DNA of 64,000 nucleotides from Pseudoips prasinana (taxonomy: Eukaryota > Arthropoda > Insecta > Lepidoptera > Nolidae), in NCBI GenBank assembly GCA_951640165.1, contig OX621246.1, forward strand, positions 3,683,001 to 3,747,000. Reading direction: 5' to 3'. The notes under the pieces were generated by a model. That model was not told the DNA's origin. It saw only the letters and a list, made by a program, of their open reading frames with translations, and did no database searches. Positions 55,070 to 64,000 of this stretch are shown one piece after another (within the stretch, counting starts at the first letter, position 1; each line of letters starts with the position of its first letter). The position numbers and the translations under genes are program-made.

Positions 55070-55365
55070 CTAGCTGTGCCCGCGACTTCGTTCGCGTGTT
55101 AATTAGATTTTTTTTCAAAAATAAAATCTTTTTAAAAGTAGCCCAAGTTACTCCTTATTACATCAGCTACCTGCCAATAAAAGTCCCGTCAAAATCGGTC
55201 CAGCCATTTCAGAGATTAGCCGGAACAAACAGACAGACAGACAGACAAAAATTGTAAAAAAATATATTTTGGTGTATGTACCGTATATATGTTCATAAAC
55301 ATGTAGTAAAAATCGGTTATTTCAATATTACAAACAGACACTTCAATTTTATTTATTTGTATAGA
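55070..55365 (-). mobile_element. Helitron-like non-autonomous element (296 bp)
   Basis: In element sense it starts TCTATACAAATAAATAAAAT after an A. It ends with the hairpin CGCGAACGAAGTCGCG, then GGCACAGCTAG before a T. This is a textbook Helitron-type 3' end. No coding capacity. Confidence 0.72.
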
Positions 55366-55370
55366 TGTAG

Positions 55371-56136
55371 TATCATAATTGTTTCCATAAACGTCATCAC
55401 ATGGCGCGAGCTGCAAAAACTATCGACGATTTGCATGTACATAAACTCAAAAACTGCTTAACTGCTATTGTACATTTATTCACCTCTAGAAAGAAAGCTT
55501 TATTATCATTTTATTCAGAACAACGAAAATTACGATAATTTAACCTGAAGTATCATTATTGTTTCAAGAAAAGTCATCACATGGCGCGAGCTGCAAAAAC
55601 TATCGACGATTTGCATGTACATAAACTCAAAAACTGCTTAACTGCTACTTCACCTCGAGAAAGAAAGCTTTATTATCATTTTATTCAGAACAACGAAAAT
55701 TACGATAATTTAACCTGAAGTATCATTATTGTTTCAAGAAAAGTCATCACATGGCGCGAGCTGCAAAAACTATCGACGATTTGCATGTACATAAACTCAA
55801 AAACTGCTTAACTGCTACTTCACCTCGAGAAAGAAAGCTTTATTATCATTTTATTCAGAACAACGAAAATTACGATAATTTAACCTGAAGTATCATTATT
55901 GTTTCAAGAAAAGTCATCACAAGGCGCGAGCTGCAAAAACTATCGACGATTTGCATGTACATAAACTCAAAAACTGCTTAACTGCTACTTCACCTCTAGA
56001 AAGAAAGCTTTATTATCATTTTATTCAGAACAACGAAAATTACGATAATTTAACCTGAAGTATCATTATTGTTTCAAGAAAAGTCATCACATGGCGTGAG
56101 CTGCAAAAACTATCGACGATTTGCATGTACATAAAC
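55371..56136 (+). repeat. Tandem array, 170-bp unit, ~4.5 copies
   Basis: Units start at 55371, 55551, 55721, 55891 and 56061 (TATCATTATTGTTTC). The first is 180 bp because of a 10-bp insertion; the next three are exactly 170 bp and nearly identical; the last is cut at about 56136. Each has GGCGCGAGCTGCAAAAACTA and AAAGAAAGCTTTATTATC. An inverted relative of the first unit is at 58666-58785, beyond the RTE gene. Confidence 0.93.
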
Positions 56137-56137
56137 A

Positions 56138-56300
56138 CCCTTATTTAACAATAAAGTCTAAATTAAACTGCAGTTGATCCTTGGTTTAGTCGAAAACCAT
56201 CCAGTTTAAATAAGGGTGAAAGTGTGTACTTTCACCCTTATTTAAAAACGATGTCTAAAGTTAAACTGCAGTTGAACTATGGATCAAGCAGTCTCATTGG
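56138..56300. repeat. CACCCTTATTTAA repeat with snap-back hairpin
   Basis: CACCCTTATTTAA occurs at 56136-56150, inverted at 56206-56218 and again at 56233-56245. The last two form a perfect 19-bp hairpin (56205-56223 and 56228-56246) with loop GTGT. The sequences after the first and third copies are related (TTAAACTGCAGTTGA), so two copies of a small element are joined head to head. Confidence 0.8.
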
Positions 56301-58477
56301 ATTTTGGAAGACGTCTTCAAGCTTCTGAGCTTGAAGACGTCTTCCAATGCAGCGGTGAACAGTTTCGGAGATATAACATCTCCCTGTCTCACGCCTCGCT
56401 GCAAGTGGATAGGTTTCGAGATCTGGTCCTGGAGTCGCACTGACATAGTGGCGTTTTCATACAAACACTTTATCACCTCGATATACCGGTAGTCAATTTG
56501 GCACCTTATGAGAGACCTCAGCACGGCCCATGTTTCGATAGAATCAAAGGCTTTCTCATAGTCCACAAACGCTAAGCACAGTGGCTTGTTATACTCTTCG
56601 GTCTTCTGTATAACTTGCCGCAGCGTATGTATGTGGTCTATGGTGCTAAAGCCTTTTCGGAAACCGGCTTGTTCGGGAGGCTGGAAGTCGTCAAACCTGC
56701 GCGCGAGACGGTTCGTAACGACCCTCGAAAACCACTTGTAAACATGACTCAGCAGTGTGATGCGTCTATAATTCTTCAATAGGGTTTTGTCGCCCTTTTT
56801 GAAGAAGAGCACCACCACACTTCTGTGCCATGCTTGTGGCGTTTGACCATCTAGTATGACGGAGTTAAATAACTTCTGAAGGGCCCGTAGGATTGGTGTA
56901 ACACCCGCCTTCAGAAGCTCTGCTGTAACTCCATCATCACCAGGCGCCTTGTTGTTCTTGAGTTGTTTGAGAGCCATTCTAATCTCGTACAGGCTGACGT
57001 CCGGGATGTCTTCGGTGTAATGTCGGGTTAGTCGTGCTCTGGGATCTGAGGCATGACTTTTGACAGGTGGCTGTGTTGTCGTATATAACTGTCCGTAGAA
57101 CTTCTCGATCTCTCCCAGCAACTCAGGTTTAGACGTGACGATTCTACCATCCTCAGTCTTCAGCTTCGTCAGTTGGCTCTGTCCAACAGACAGAGCTCTT
57201 GCGAACACTTTGGAGCCTTTGTTCCGCTCGATGGCCTCTTTAATACTAATTGTATTAAATTGGCGCGTGTCGCGAGTCAAAGACTTTGAGATCTGTCTGT
57301 TGAGCTGCCGATATCTGGTAGCATCATCTGAGGATGTCAGAACCATTTTCCGTCTATCTTCCATAAGTTGCAGGGTAAAGTCAGAGATCTTTTTAGTTCT
57401 GTTTGTACGACGGGCCTTGAAGACCTTATACCCAGCCGTATGGACAGCTTCTACGAGCCTGTCATAGTATGAGTCCACTTCCTCGCAGTCTGCTAGGCAT
57501 TCGAAACGGTTTTGCAGTTCGAGCTGAAATGGTTCGGGGTTTTGGACGTGGATAGGTTAGGGTCGGAGCGTAGACTTTATCAGTCGGGACCTCTGGAGTT
57601 TGACATTAAGGTTCAATGAGCCTCTGACCAGTCTGTGATCGCTCCCGGTTTTAACCGCATTGATCACGGAGACATCATTGAACATTTGTCGTCTCGTCGA
57701 CAAGATAAAGTCTATCTCATTTTTAGTCTTACCATCGGGGCTCACCCAGGTCCATTTGCGGTGATCCGGCTTCCTGAAGAAGGAATTCATCATAAAGAGT
57801 CCCTCCTTCTCCGTGAAGTCGGCCAACATTTGGCCCCGGGGGTTCCGGTCACCAGTTCCAAATTGCCCCACTCTCAGCTCATTACCGAATCGTTTGCCCA
57901 GCTTCGCGTTAAAGTCCCCCATGACCACAGTGAAATACGAGTTAGAGGTATGTATGGCTCTGGATATGTCCTCATACATAACCTCGACTTCATCGTCGGA
58001 GTGCGTCGAAGTGGGTGCGTATACCTGTATAACCTTCAACGAATACCGCTTGGTGATTCTGAATATAAGGTACGCAACCCTCGTCGACACACTCTCGATT
58101 TTCCCTAGGTTGTTCAAGAGGGACTTGTGGACTATGAACCCGACACCACCTTGGGATATTTGGTCACCCTCCCGGTAATAGAGCAGGTTTCCGGATTTCA
58201 GTATTATCGAGTCCTCCCCCTCTCTTCGGACTTCAGATAATCCTACAATATCCCAATGTAACCTGCTCAATTCTTCCTCCAGTTCGGTTATCTTCTCGTC
58301 GAACCGCAGTGTACGTGTGTTATATGTTGCCAGGGCCAGAGGTCGTCGGTGTTGGTAACGCGGAATCTGCCGGGGATTCTTAGCACCCCCTGCCCTGCCG
58401 TAACCACGGCTGTTACCACGGCTGGGAATAGCAGGGCTGCCGGGGACTGGGGGCCGCGGTTTGGTTGTGTCCATCAT
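56294..58477 (-). pseudogene. RTE LINE endonuclease-reverse transcriptase, truncated, one in-frame stop
   Basis: Start chosen at ATG 58477 (MMDTTKPRP), because the DNA upstream matches the non-coding leader of the short composites. Counting from the Met at 58660, the endonuclease shows N114 in ATYNTRTL, E143 in LSEVRRE, GDFN at 248-251, D317 in EIDFIL and SDH at 340-342. A TAA at 57557-57559 interrupts the frame. The same frame then continues without shift into the RT: YRRITLLSHVYKWFSRVV, QAGFRKGFSTIDHIHTLRQ, LAFVDYEKAFDSI, RGVRQGDVISPKLF. It breaks off at ALEDVFK, before the expected YADD, at a snap-back hairpin. Motifs are RTE clade. Non-functional. Confidence 0.9.
56304..56347. repeat. Perfect 20-bp snap-back hairpin at the RTE break
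   Basis: Arms 56304-56323 and 56328-56347 (containing GGAAGACGTCTTCAAGCT) surround loop TCTG. The inner arm is genuine RTE coding sequence and the outer arm is its inverted copy. Confidence 0.93.
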
Positions 58478-58665
58478 TTGAGGGGATTTGCCATAATCGC
58501 CACGCTTGGCAGACGGGTTGGCGATCGCAGTAAGGTGGACATGGTACTCAGGAGAACGCTGCTGCCCGTTCTCTGGTATATATTCCCTCGGGACGACTTT
58601 TACGTCCCCCCACGGGATGAGAGGGGGTGGTGATATTCTTAGGCCGTCACCACACAGCAAGGTTA
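58478..58665 (-). promoter_or_regulatory. RTE 5' leader (likely internal promoter region)
   Basis: TGCTGTGTGGTGACGGCC, CATCCCGTGGGGGGACG, CAGAGAACGGGCAGCAGCG and GTGGCGATTATGGCAAATC precede the RTE start. The same leader heads the short composites at 486, 17450 and 38158, so it probably carries signals needed for their expression. Promoter activity is inferred. Confidence 0.5.
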
Positions 58666-58790
58666 CTTCAGGTTAAATTATCGTAATTCTCGTTGTTCTG
58701 AATAAAATGATAATAAAGCTTTCTTTCTAGAGGTGAAGAAATGTTCAATATCAGTTAAACAGTTTTTGAGTTTATTCATTACAAATGTAC
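58666..58790 (-). repeat. Inverted copy of the 170-bp unit
   Basis: CTTCAGGTTAAATTATCGTA, GTTGTTCTGAATAAAATG and CTTTCTTTCTAGAGGTGAA are the reverse complement of the unit at 55371-55550. They include the stretch matching its 10-bp insertion, so the match is to unit 1. Confidence 0.88.
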
Positions 58791-59401
58791 AAAAAAATAA
58801 ATCTTTTATCTTTAGAATATTATAGTTATTATTATTAGATTAGACCTTCGTGTGGAAAAATATTAAATGTTCTGTTCCGATGGAGTTGAACAGTGGCCCA
58901 TTCTAAAACCAGTATCCTAATCCGAACACGCTCTATTTAAATGTTAATTATTATATATTTTTAACATCACGCGACTCCCGCGGCTACCGTCAATTAAAAT
59001 GTAATAAAAGCACGGATATCATACTTATTTGCTTTTTTATTATACGTCTAATGAACCAAAATAATTATCGTAGGTATGGCGGTATGGTTCAAATGATTCA
59101 GTTACCTTTGAGTTATTCACAGAAGAAAAATAATTATGCTTACTTGATAAACTAAATAAATATTTATTTTTAAATTTTTGCATTAGTGGAATCTTGATGA
59201 TTCATTTATTACAATTTATTAATTATTTTATTATATATACGTCTAATTAACCTGTGTACAGATCAAAATGATATATTCCAAGAGTCGCTTCACATTTAAA
59301 AGGAAAGTTCGAGAGCATATCCTTCGGAAATTCTTAGCAGAAACCCCTTGATTATAAATGTATGTTTACATGATCGGATTGAATATTTTATATTTAATTT
59401 A

Positions 59402-59404
<3 letters not shown>
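58791..59404. other. Nothing recognised
   Basis: AT-rich unshared DNA. Confidence 0.4.

Positions 59405-59450
<46 letters not shown>
59405..59450. repeat. (TA)n microsatellite
   Basis: About 20 uninterrupted TA units. Confidence 0.95.
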
Positions 59451-59452
<2 letters not shown>

Positions 59453-59639
59453 TTGTATAATCCAGTTTTTTTTACTATTTATCTTTACTTTACGATCTGC
59501 TACCTACCATGCTCTCTCTGCACCACCCTAAATAAATAAATATAGTAACTTTTCAGCAATTGCACTGTAAACCTACAGAATATTTATTATCAAATAAACT
59601 TAATAATTATTTATTTATAATCTTAATAAGATTAATTAG

Positions 59640-59737
59640 GTAGATGGACCGATGATCTTGTGAGGGTCACTCACTGGAAGCCGCTGGAAGCGGGTAGCGC
59701 AAGACCGGCAAGCAGCTGATATGATGATGATGAAATT
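59640..59737 (+). mobile_element. RTE LINE tail scrap
   Basis: AGATGGACCGATGATCTTG, AGCGCAAGACCGGCAAG and CAGCTGATATGATGATGATG; the segment between is deleted. Confidence 0.72.
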
Positions 59738-60497
59738 AAAAATTACTATGTGAATAAATGAATTTTCTTTTAATTTTTGCTTTTAAATAATTTCACTGGA
59801 CCATTTAATTTCAATTTCTATATATCTTCATTGTATTTTTGTAAAACTTCTGACAAACCAAAATAATTATCATACTCGTAGGTTAAAAGTTCGAACGTTT
59901 CTGTAACCTTCAAGTTATCTTTTGAACAAAAAATGTTATACGTTAGCTATAAACGAACATTCATAATATTTTTTATTAATCATTTATGATTTTTACCTTT
60001 TGATATTCCTTCAAAAAAGTATTGTGAGCTCCACAGAACAAAAAAATTGTTCGGAATATGTAATTTTATCAACAGATAAGACAAGTTATCTTATCTACAG
60101 ATAAGACAACTTCCACAGACTGCTTATTACGTGCAGTAAAGCGTGTCAAGGATTCGGATGTACTTTGGTGACTGATGAAAAGTAGGTAAATATATGCTCA
60201 GTAAAAAAAAATGGTATTTCCATGATCTTCTCTTTCAATATCAATACACAAAAAGTGACAAGCTGAACTGTACATATAGCAATACGCGTGTACATACACT
60301 TACCACTTCCATATATAGCTGAATATGTCAGCAGACACATTTTCCATTACAAATTGCTATCAAAAGACAATATCTATTCTACCCACGTTGTCATATATAT
60401 TTAACCTGTCAATCACTTGACAAAAAATGTACTAGATCCTATGTGCACAGTGTAAATATTTACGTTAAACAATATTCACGGCGTGAGGGTAAAATAA
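59738..60497. other. Nothing recognised
   Basis: AT-rich; a small GACAAGTTATCTTATC-type local repeat near 60080. Confidence 0.4.
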
Positions 60498-60632
60498 TAA
60501 TAATATCCAGATACATTATTCACACACGGCCATCTGATCCCAAACTAAGCAGAGCTTGATACTATGGAAACCATTATAACTGATATACTACATATAATAC
60601 TTTTCTTTGTAAATACATACTTATATAGAAAA
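60498..60632 (-). mobile_element. SINE-B 3' fragment
   Basis: CACACGGCCATCTGATCCC, AAACTAAGCAGAGCTTGA and the TTTGTAAATACATACTTAT interior, interrupted by the Helitron-like dimer. Confidence 0.72.
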
Positions 60633-60963
60633 CTAGCTGTGCCCCGCGGTGTTACCCGCGTTAAATTTTATAAATTTTCTTTGCCTCACGGAGCCCGAGA
60701 CCTTTCCAATGAATGCAAAACCGTGGAAATCGGTTCGTGCGTTCTGGAGTTATAGCGTCAGGAAGGAAAACCCGACTTATTTTTATATAGTAGACTAGCT
60801 GTGCCCCGCAGTGTTACCCGCGTAAAATTTTATAAATATTCTTTGCTATAAACCTCACGGAGCCCGAGACCTTTCCAACGAATGCAAAACCGTGGAAATC
60901 GGTTCGTGCGTTCTGGAGTTATAGCGTCACGAAGGAAAACCCGACTTATTTTTATATAGTAGA
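60633..60963 (-). mobile_element. Head-to-tail dimer of a short Helitron-like element
   Basis: Copies at 60633-60794 (162 bp) and 60795-60963 (169 bp) are nearly identical apart from a 7-bp indel. In element sense each starts TCTACTATATAAAAATAAG and ends GGGGCACAGCTAG; the upstream copy's CTAG is joined directly to the TC of the next. The outer flanks are A on the 5' side and T on the 3' side, the canonical Helitron site. The dimer sits inside a SINE-B copy. Confidence 0.8.
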
Positions 60964-61153
60964 TTACACCCAGAAGAAAGTTAACTAGTTAGGAGGATAC
61001 CTGTACAAACCTAAATACAAATTAAATATTCATTTATTCTATTAAAATGATACATTTGTGTGGAATGTTTACCCTACCCTGCAGTGTGCATGACGTGGCA
61101 GCTACCGAGAAACATTGCCATAAAACTCAGCAGGAATCCTTTTTATTAATTTA

Positions 61154-61446
61154 CTAGCTGTGTCCCGCGGTTTTACCCGCGTTAAACTTTATAAATTATC
61201 ACAGCTCCTCCCCCGTAGGTGATAGCGTGATAATATGTTGACCTGACCACTAAGTAATATTCATGCAACATTTTAAGTAAATTCATGAAGTACTTTTTGA
61301 GTCTAGCCCGGACATACATACAGACAAACAGACAAAAATTCTAAAAACCATATTTTTGGCTTCGATATCGATTGTAGGTCACGCCCTAATTAAAAATATT
61401 CAATGTACGGTTTTGACTTTCCTACGATTTTATTATAGTATACATT
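61154..61446 (-). mobile_element. Helitron-like non-autonomous element
   Basis: Same family as 33527-33849 (AATATTCATGCAA, GACAAACAGACAAAAATTC). The 3' end has GGGACACAGCTAG with an upstream GC hairpin. The 5' TC is mutated (TG). Confidence 0.65.
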
Positions 61447-62011
61447 TTTCTTAATATAAAACAATATTGTATTTAAATATTGTGTTAATTTAGAGCGACT
61501 CCATCCCGAGCCTTTTTGTAACTTAATTAATTTAATATAATAATTATAATTTATACATACCTATACTTTTCATTTATATAATTTGATTGTGTATGCTTAA
61601 CAGGCAGAACATGGATGTATTATACACTGCCTATTTTGTAGCAATAAAATCGCATTTATACTTTGGTCCATCCAGAATTCGCAAATGAGAACAAAAAAAA
61701 TCCTTGTCCTTTTTATAAAAAATAGTTTTGTTTATATTTGCCAACTTGTTTTAGTTAAAGCAAAGTGAAACATGAAGGCTCGATTGGTTATACTAGAAAA
61801 TCTTCCTCTGTGACTATAGAAAAAGTGTGGTTCTGCAATTGGCGCGCCGCGCCGCCGTGCGTCTGAGCAACGCGTGCGCGGTCGCGTGGATGGCAGTGCC
61901 TATAGCAGAATGAAAAGTCTTTTTTCTTCCTTGCTGTAAGGATCTGCTTATAAATATGAACGGGTTTAAAATATTAATTTAAACCCCGTGTCACCTCTTA
62001 CGCAAGCACCG
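61447..62011. other. Unrecognised, with a short CpG-rich patch
   Basis: 61836-61900 is strikingly GC- and CpG-rich (GGCGCGCCGCGCCGCCGTGC) in an AT-rich setting. No gene start could be linked to it. Confidence 0.45.
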
Positions 62012-62464
62012 TCATCCCAGATACAATGGATGATCTGGACGACGATGGTCTTTCATGGTCGATGGGCGTTTCATGGACGATGGTCCATGAAACGCCCTCT
62101 TTGTTCCTCGATCTAACGAGGGACATGCGTCTTTTCGTATTATCGTAGAGCAACAATTGCACAAATCTTGTCTAAAGCAACCGACTTTATGATGCATCTC
62201 CTCGTTAGTAACGAAGTTGAAGTTCGAACCCCAAAAGGCGTGTCCAGCACTGATACTTAGTTCGTAGTTTTTACTCCTTGACGGCTTGACGAAGTAGTCA
62301 AAGCTTCTTAGGCTAAACTTACGCTTTTTAATACAAAAAAGCGTTAGTTTGTGTTTGGTGACCGCAAATTCGGTTAAATCTACGATTATTGATTCGCGTA
62401 CTACCGAGGTTGAAAATCTCACGCCAAAATAAATCCTCATGACAGAGAAATCATAACATTCCAA
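62012..62464 (-). CDS. Unclassified ORF, 150 codons
   Basis: An uninterrupted frame starting MECYDFSVMRIYFGVRFSTS and ending RPDHPLYLG. I recognise no domain. Cysteines cluster in VGCFRQDLCNCCST. A 14-bp perfect hairpin (GGGCGTTTCATGGA and complement, 62064-62097) lies in the 3' part and would disrupt a normal gene. It may be a fragment of an unidentified transposon or a chance frame. Confidence 0.2.
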   Translation of the reverse strand: MECYDFSVMRIYFGVRFSTSVVRESIIVDLTEFAVTKHKLTLFCIKKRKFSLRSFDYFVKPSRSKNYELSISAGHAFWGSNFNFVTNEEMHHKVGCFRQDLCNCCSTIIRKDACPSLDRGTKRAFHGPSSMKRPSTMKDHRRPDHPLYLG

Positions 62465-62997
62465 AGTAAAAATAAATTCTTATATTCACATTTTTTAAAT
62501 TGCATTACTATCTATTTCCATAAATAGGTTTGCAATTTTTGAAGTGTGTACAACGCAAATTATATTTAAAATACATATATTAAAAAAAAATACTTTGTTT
62601 TTAATGCTGTATTTTATTTTATGTAACATGACATAGTTAACATAGGGGGTTGTCACTGCTTCGAACAGAAGTAGACGAGGTTTGGAGGTAGCCAAATAAA
62701 AACTACACGCTCAGAGCCTATTTCAGCATTCGCTTTATAAACGGAGTTCGATAAAACGGCTCAAATAGAAAGAAAGAAAAAAAGAAAAAATCATTTATTC
62801 ATTACCAGGACGGACATAACAATAAAATTATACAATAACAGAAAAACAAACAATGAAAATCTTATACTTAATACTCGTTAGTCCGTTCTAGGTGAAAAGG
62901 CATCTATCTCAGCATTGGCCGTCGCAATATTGCGACAGCGCTGATATTCTGATAGCGCCCGACTGTGGGGTCTACGGATAGTTAACATAAGTATGAT
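62465..62997. other. Nothing recognised
   Basis: An A-rich AAAGAAAGAAAAA tract near 62770; otherwise unshared DNA. Confidence 0.4.
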
Positions 62998-63080
62998 CAT
63001 CATCATGTCAGCGGAAAGAGACCCACTACTGGACAAAAGCGTCCACTAAGGAACTTCACAATGGCATACAGTAGCTTCCA
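62998..63080 (-). mobile_element. RTE tail scrap
   Basis: ATCATCATCATGTCAGCGG and CCCACTACTGGACAAAAGC are the inverted, worn RTE tail. Confidence 0.6.
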
Positions 63081-63562
63081 GCAACAAGATAGTAAGTCCT
63101 GCCAATCACATTCTTGTATAAATTATTATTGGACCTGCCGAGGCTATGTTTTCCTGTTCGCGGACAACAATCGTGTGGTCGTCGGTTCTATTTATTTATT
63201 TGGACAACCAGTAGTTGTTACATTGTTTCTTGCGTCTTGATTATTAAGTACAAAATTATAATTAAATGCACAACATTTTAAGGTGTCACAGCATGCGCAT
63301 AAATTACATAATAGTGACACATAAAGAAAAATAAAACTAAATGAAATAAAATATACTACATAAAACAAATAAAATTAAACATATTTTTTAGCATAACAAA
63401 TATTAAAACATATTTATAATCAACTCAAGCAAATAACTGAAACACATTCTTATGCTTAATTAAAAAAAAATACTAATACTAACTACACTATTTAGATATA
63501 TGTTTATATGTATACCGTTTTATAAATAAAATAATATTTAAGAAATAAGCACAATTTTATAA
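63081..63562. other. Nothing recognised
   Basis: Very AT-rich, no motif. Confidence 0.4.
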
Positions 63563-63715
63563 TGACACTAATATTATAAAGGCGAAAGTTTGTGAGTGTG
63601 TGACTGCGAATATTTGTTACTTCTTCACGTCTAAACGGCTGGAGCGATTTTAATGAAATTTTGTATGTAGTTAGCTGACACCCAGGATTAACATGTAACG
63701 TTTATAATAACATAT
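63563..63715 (+). mobile_element. Helitron-like 5' fragment
   Basis: ACACTAATATTATAAAGGCG, AAGTTTGTGAGTGTGTG, CTAAACGGCTGGAGCGATTT, as in the first half of 39349-39518; the CTAG end is missing. Confidence 0.6.
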
Positions 63716-63739
63716 ATAACTTAATGTTGTGTTTCTACG

Positions 63740-63880
63740 TGTGAGTAAGGTCGGCAGAGCTCATTGGGGTGGGGGGAAGGGGCAGCAACACTGGTTTTCT
63801 GAGTCTTTTAAAGGTTGGAAACGCACCCGTGACCCCTTTTTGGCACCCTTGTTGGACACCCTTTGGCAGCGGTGATCAAA
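63740..63880 (-). mobile_element. Repeat-K fragment
   Basis: GTCGGCAGAGCTCATTGGGG, AGCAACACTGGTTTTCTGAG and AAAGGTTGGAAACGCACCCG are the worn reverse of Repeat-K. Confidence 0.6.
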
Positions 63881-64000
63881 AAAATAATTAAATATTATTG
63901 ATTATATAAATAACGTAAAGAATTATAATCAATTTAACTAAACTAATTGAATCCAGCAAAATTTTGAATTTTTATGCGTAATTTTTTATCTTATTTTAAA

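Noticed and set aside
55371..56136. CRISPR-like array
   Set aside because: The 170-bp units are contiguous with no unique spacers, in a eukaryotic transposon setting.
57557..57559. Frameshift between RTE endonuclease and RT
   Set aside because: Reading through shows the same frame on both sides; the break is a single in-frame TAA, not a shift.
59405..59450. Origin or regulatory AT element
   Set aside because: A simple (TA)n microsatellite explains it.

Overview
The window looks like non-coding nuclear DNA from an insect, most likely a butterfly or moth. It is AT-rich and packed with dispersed repeats of types common in Lepidoptera: RTE-clade LINEs ending in (ATG)n, several tRNA-headed SINE families, a 5S-rRNA-headed SINE, short Helitron-like elements ending in a GC hairpin plus CTAG, a DD41D mariner and MITEs. 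No bacterial operon, CRISPR array or rRNA operon is present. The only hint of a host gene is one possible coding exon near 1.2 kb; if it is real, much of the window could be an intron.

Layout. 0-5.4 kb: SINE, LINE and MITE fragments, a 47-bp-arm inverted repeat and the candidate exon. 5.8-7.1 kb: a complete mariner (DD41D) with intact transposase, matching termini and TA duplications. 8.2-18.9 kb: old repeat fragments, a ~104-bp tandem array holding a perfect 35-bp hairpin, a second ~120-bp tandem array, and a MITE. 19.0-27.3 kb: a Ty3/gypsy-type LTR retrotransposon on the minus strand. Its LTRs differ at 2 of 824 positions, its gag start codon lies inside the LTR, its pol frame is broken once, and its 5' LTR is split by a 1403-bp DNA transposon carrying Chapaev3-like transposase remnants. 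27.3-48.9 kb: SINE- and RTE-rich DNA with MITEs. 48.9-52.3 kb: a LINE with an uninterrupted 979-codon endonuclease-reverse transcriptase. 52.3-53.7 kb: a jumbled repeat array with an RTE tail inserted into it. 55.1-58.8 kb: a Helitron-like element, then 170-bp tandem repeats, two snap-back hairpins, a broken RTE endonuclease-RT, and an inverted copy of the 170-bp unit. 59-64 kb: a head-to-tail Helitron-like dimer, more fragments and one unclassified ORF.

How the parts relate. The coding capacity seen is transposon enzymes, and many short repeats are their likely dependents. At least three short elements carry the RTE 5' leader up to about its start codon fused to the RTE 3' tail, so they keep both ends and lose the ORF. 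The Helitron-like, Chapaev3-like and MITE copies would likewise need enzymes supplied from elsewhere.

SINE labels used below (local names only). SINE-A: tRNA-like head with CCTAGTTGGTAGTGCTCC, tail with TTTGGGGCTAGGATGATC. SINE-B: related, head with GTTGGCGTGGTTGGTAG, tail with TTTGGGATCAGATG. SINE-C: head with ACTGCCTCGTTGGTCAAGC, body with CCCATCGGATCATGAGAG. SINE-D: head with GCCTCGCC and tail with AAGTACCCCGC. 5S-SINE: head resembling 5S rRNA. Repeat-K: core GGTAAGTGATCACCGCC then GCGTTGCCGGCCTTT. Repeat-P: ends near CGGAACCCTAAAAAG. Family names for fragments rest on recognising motifs by eye.
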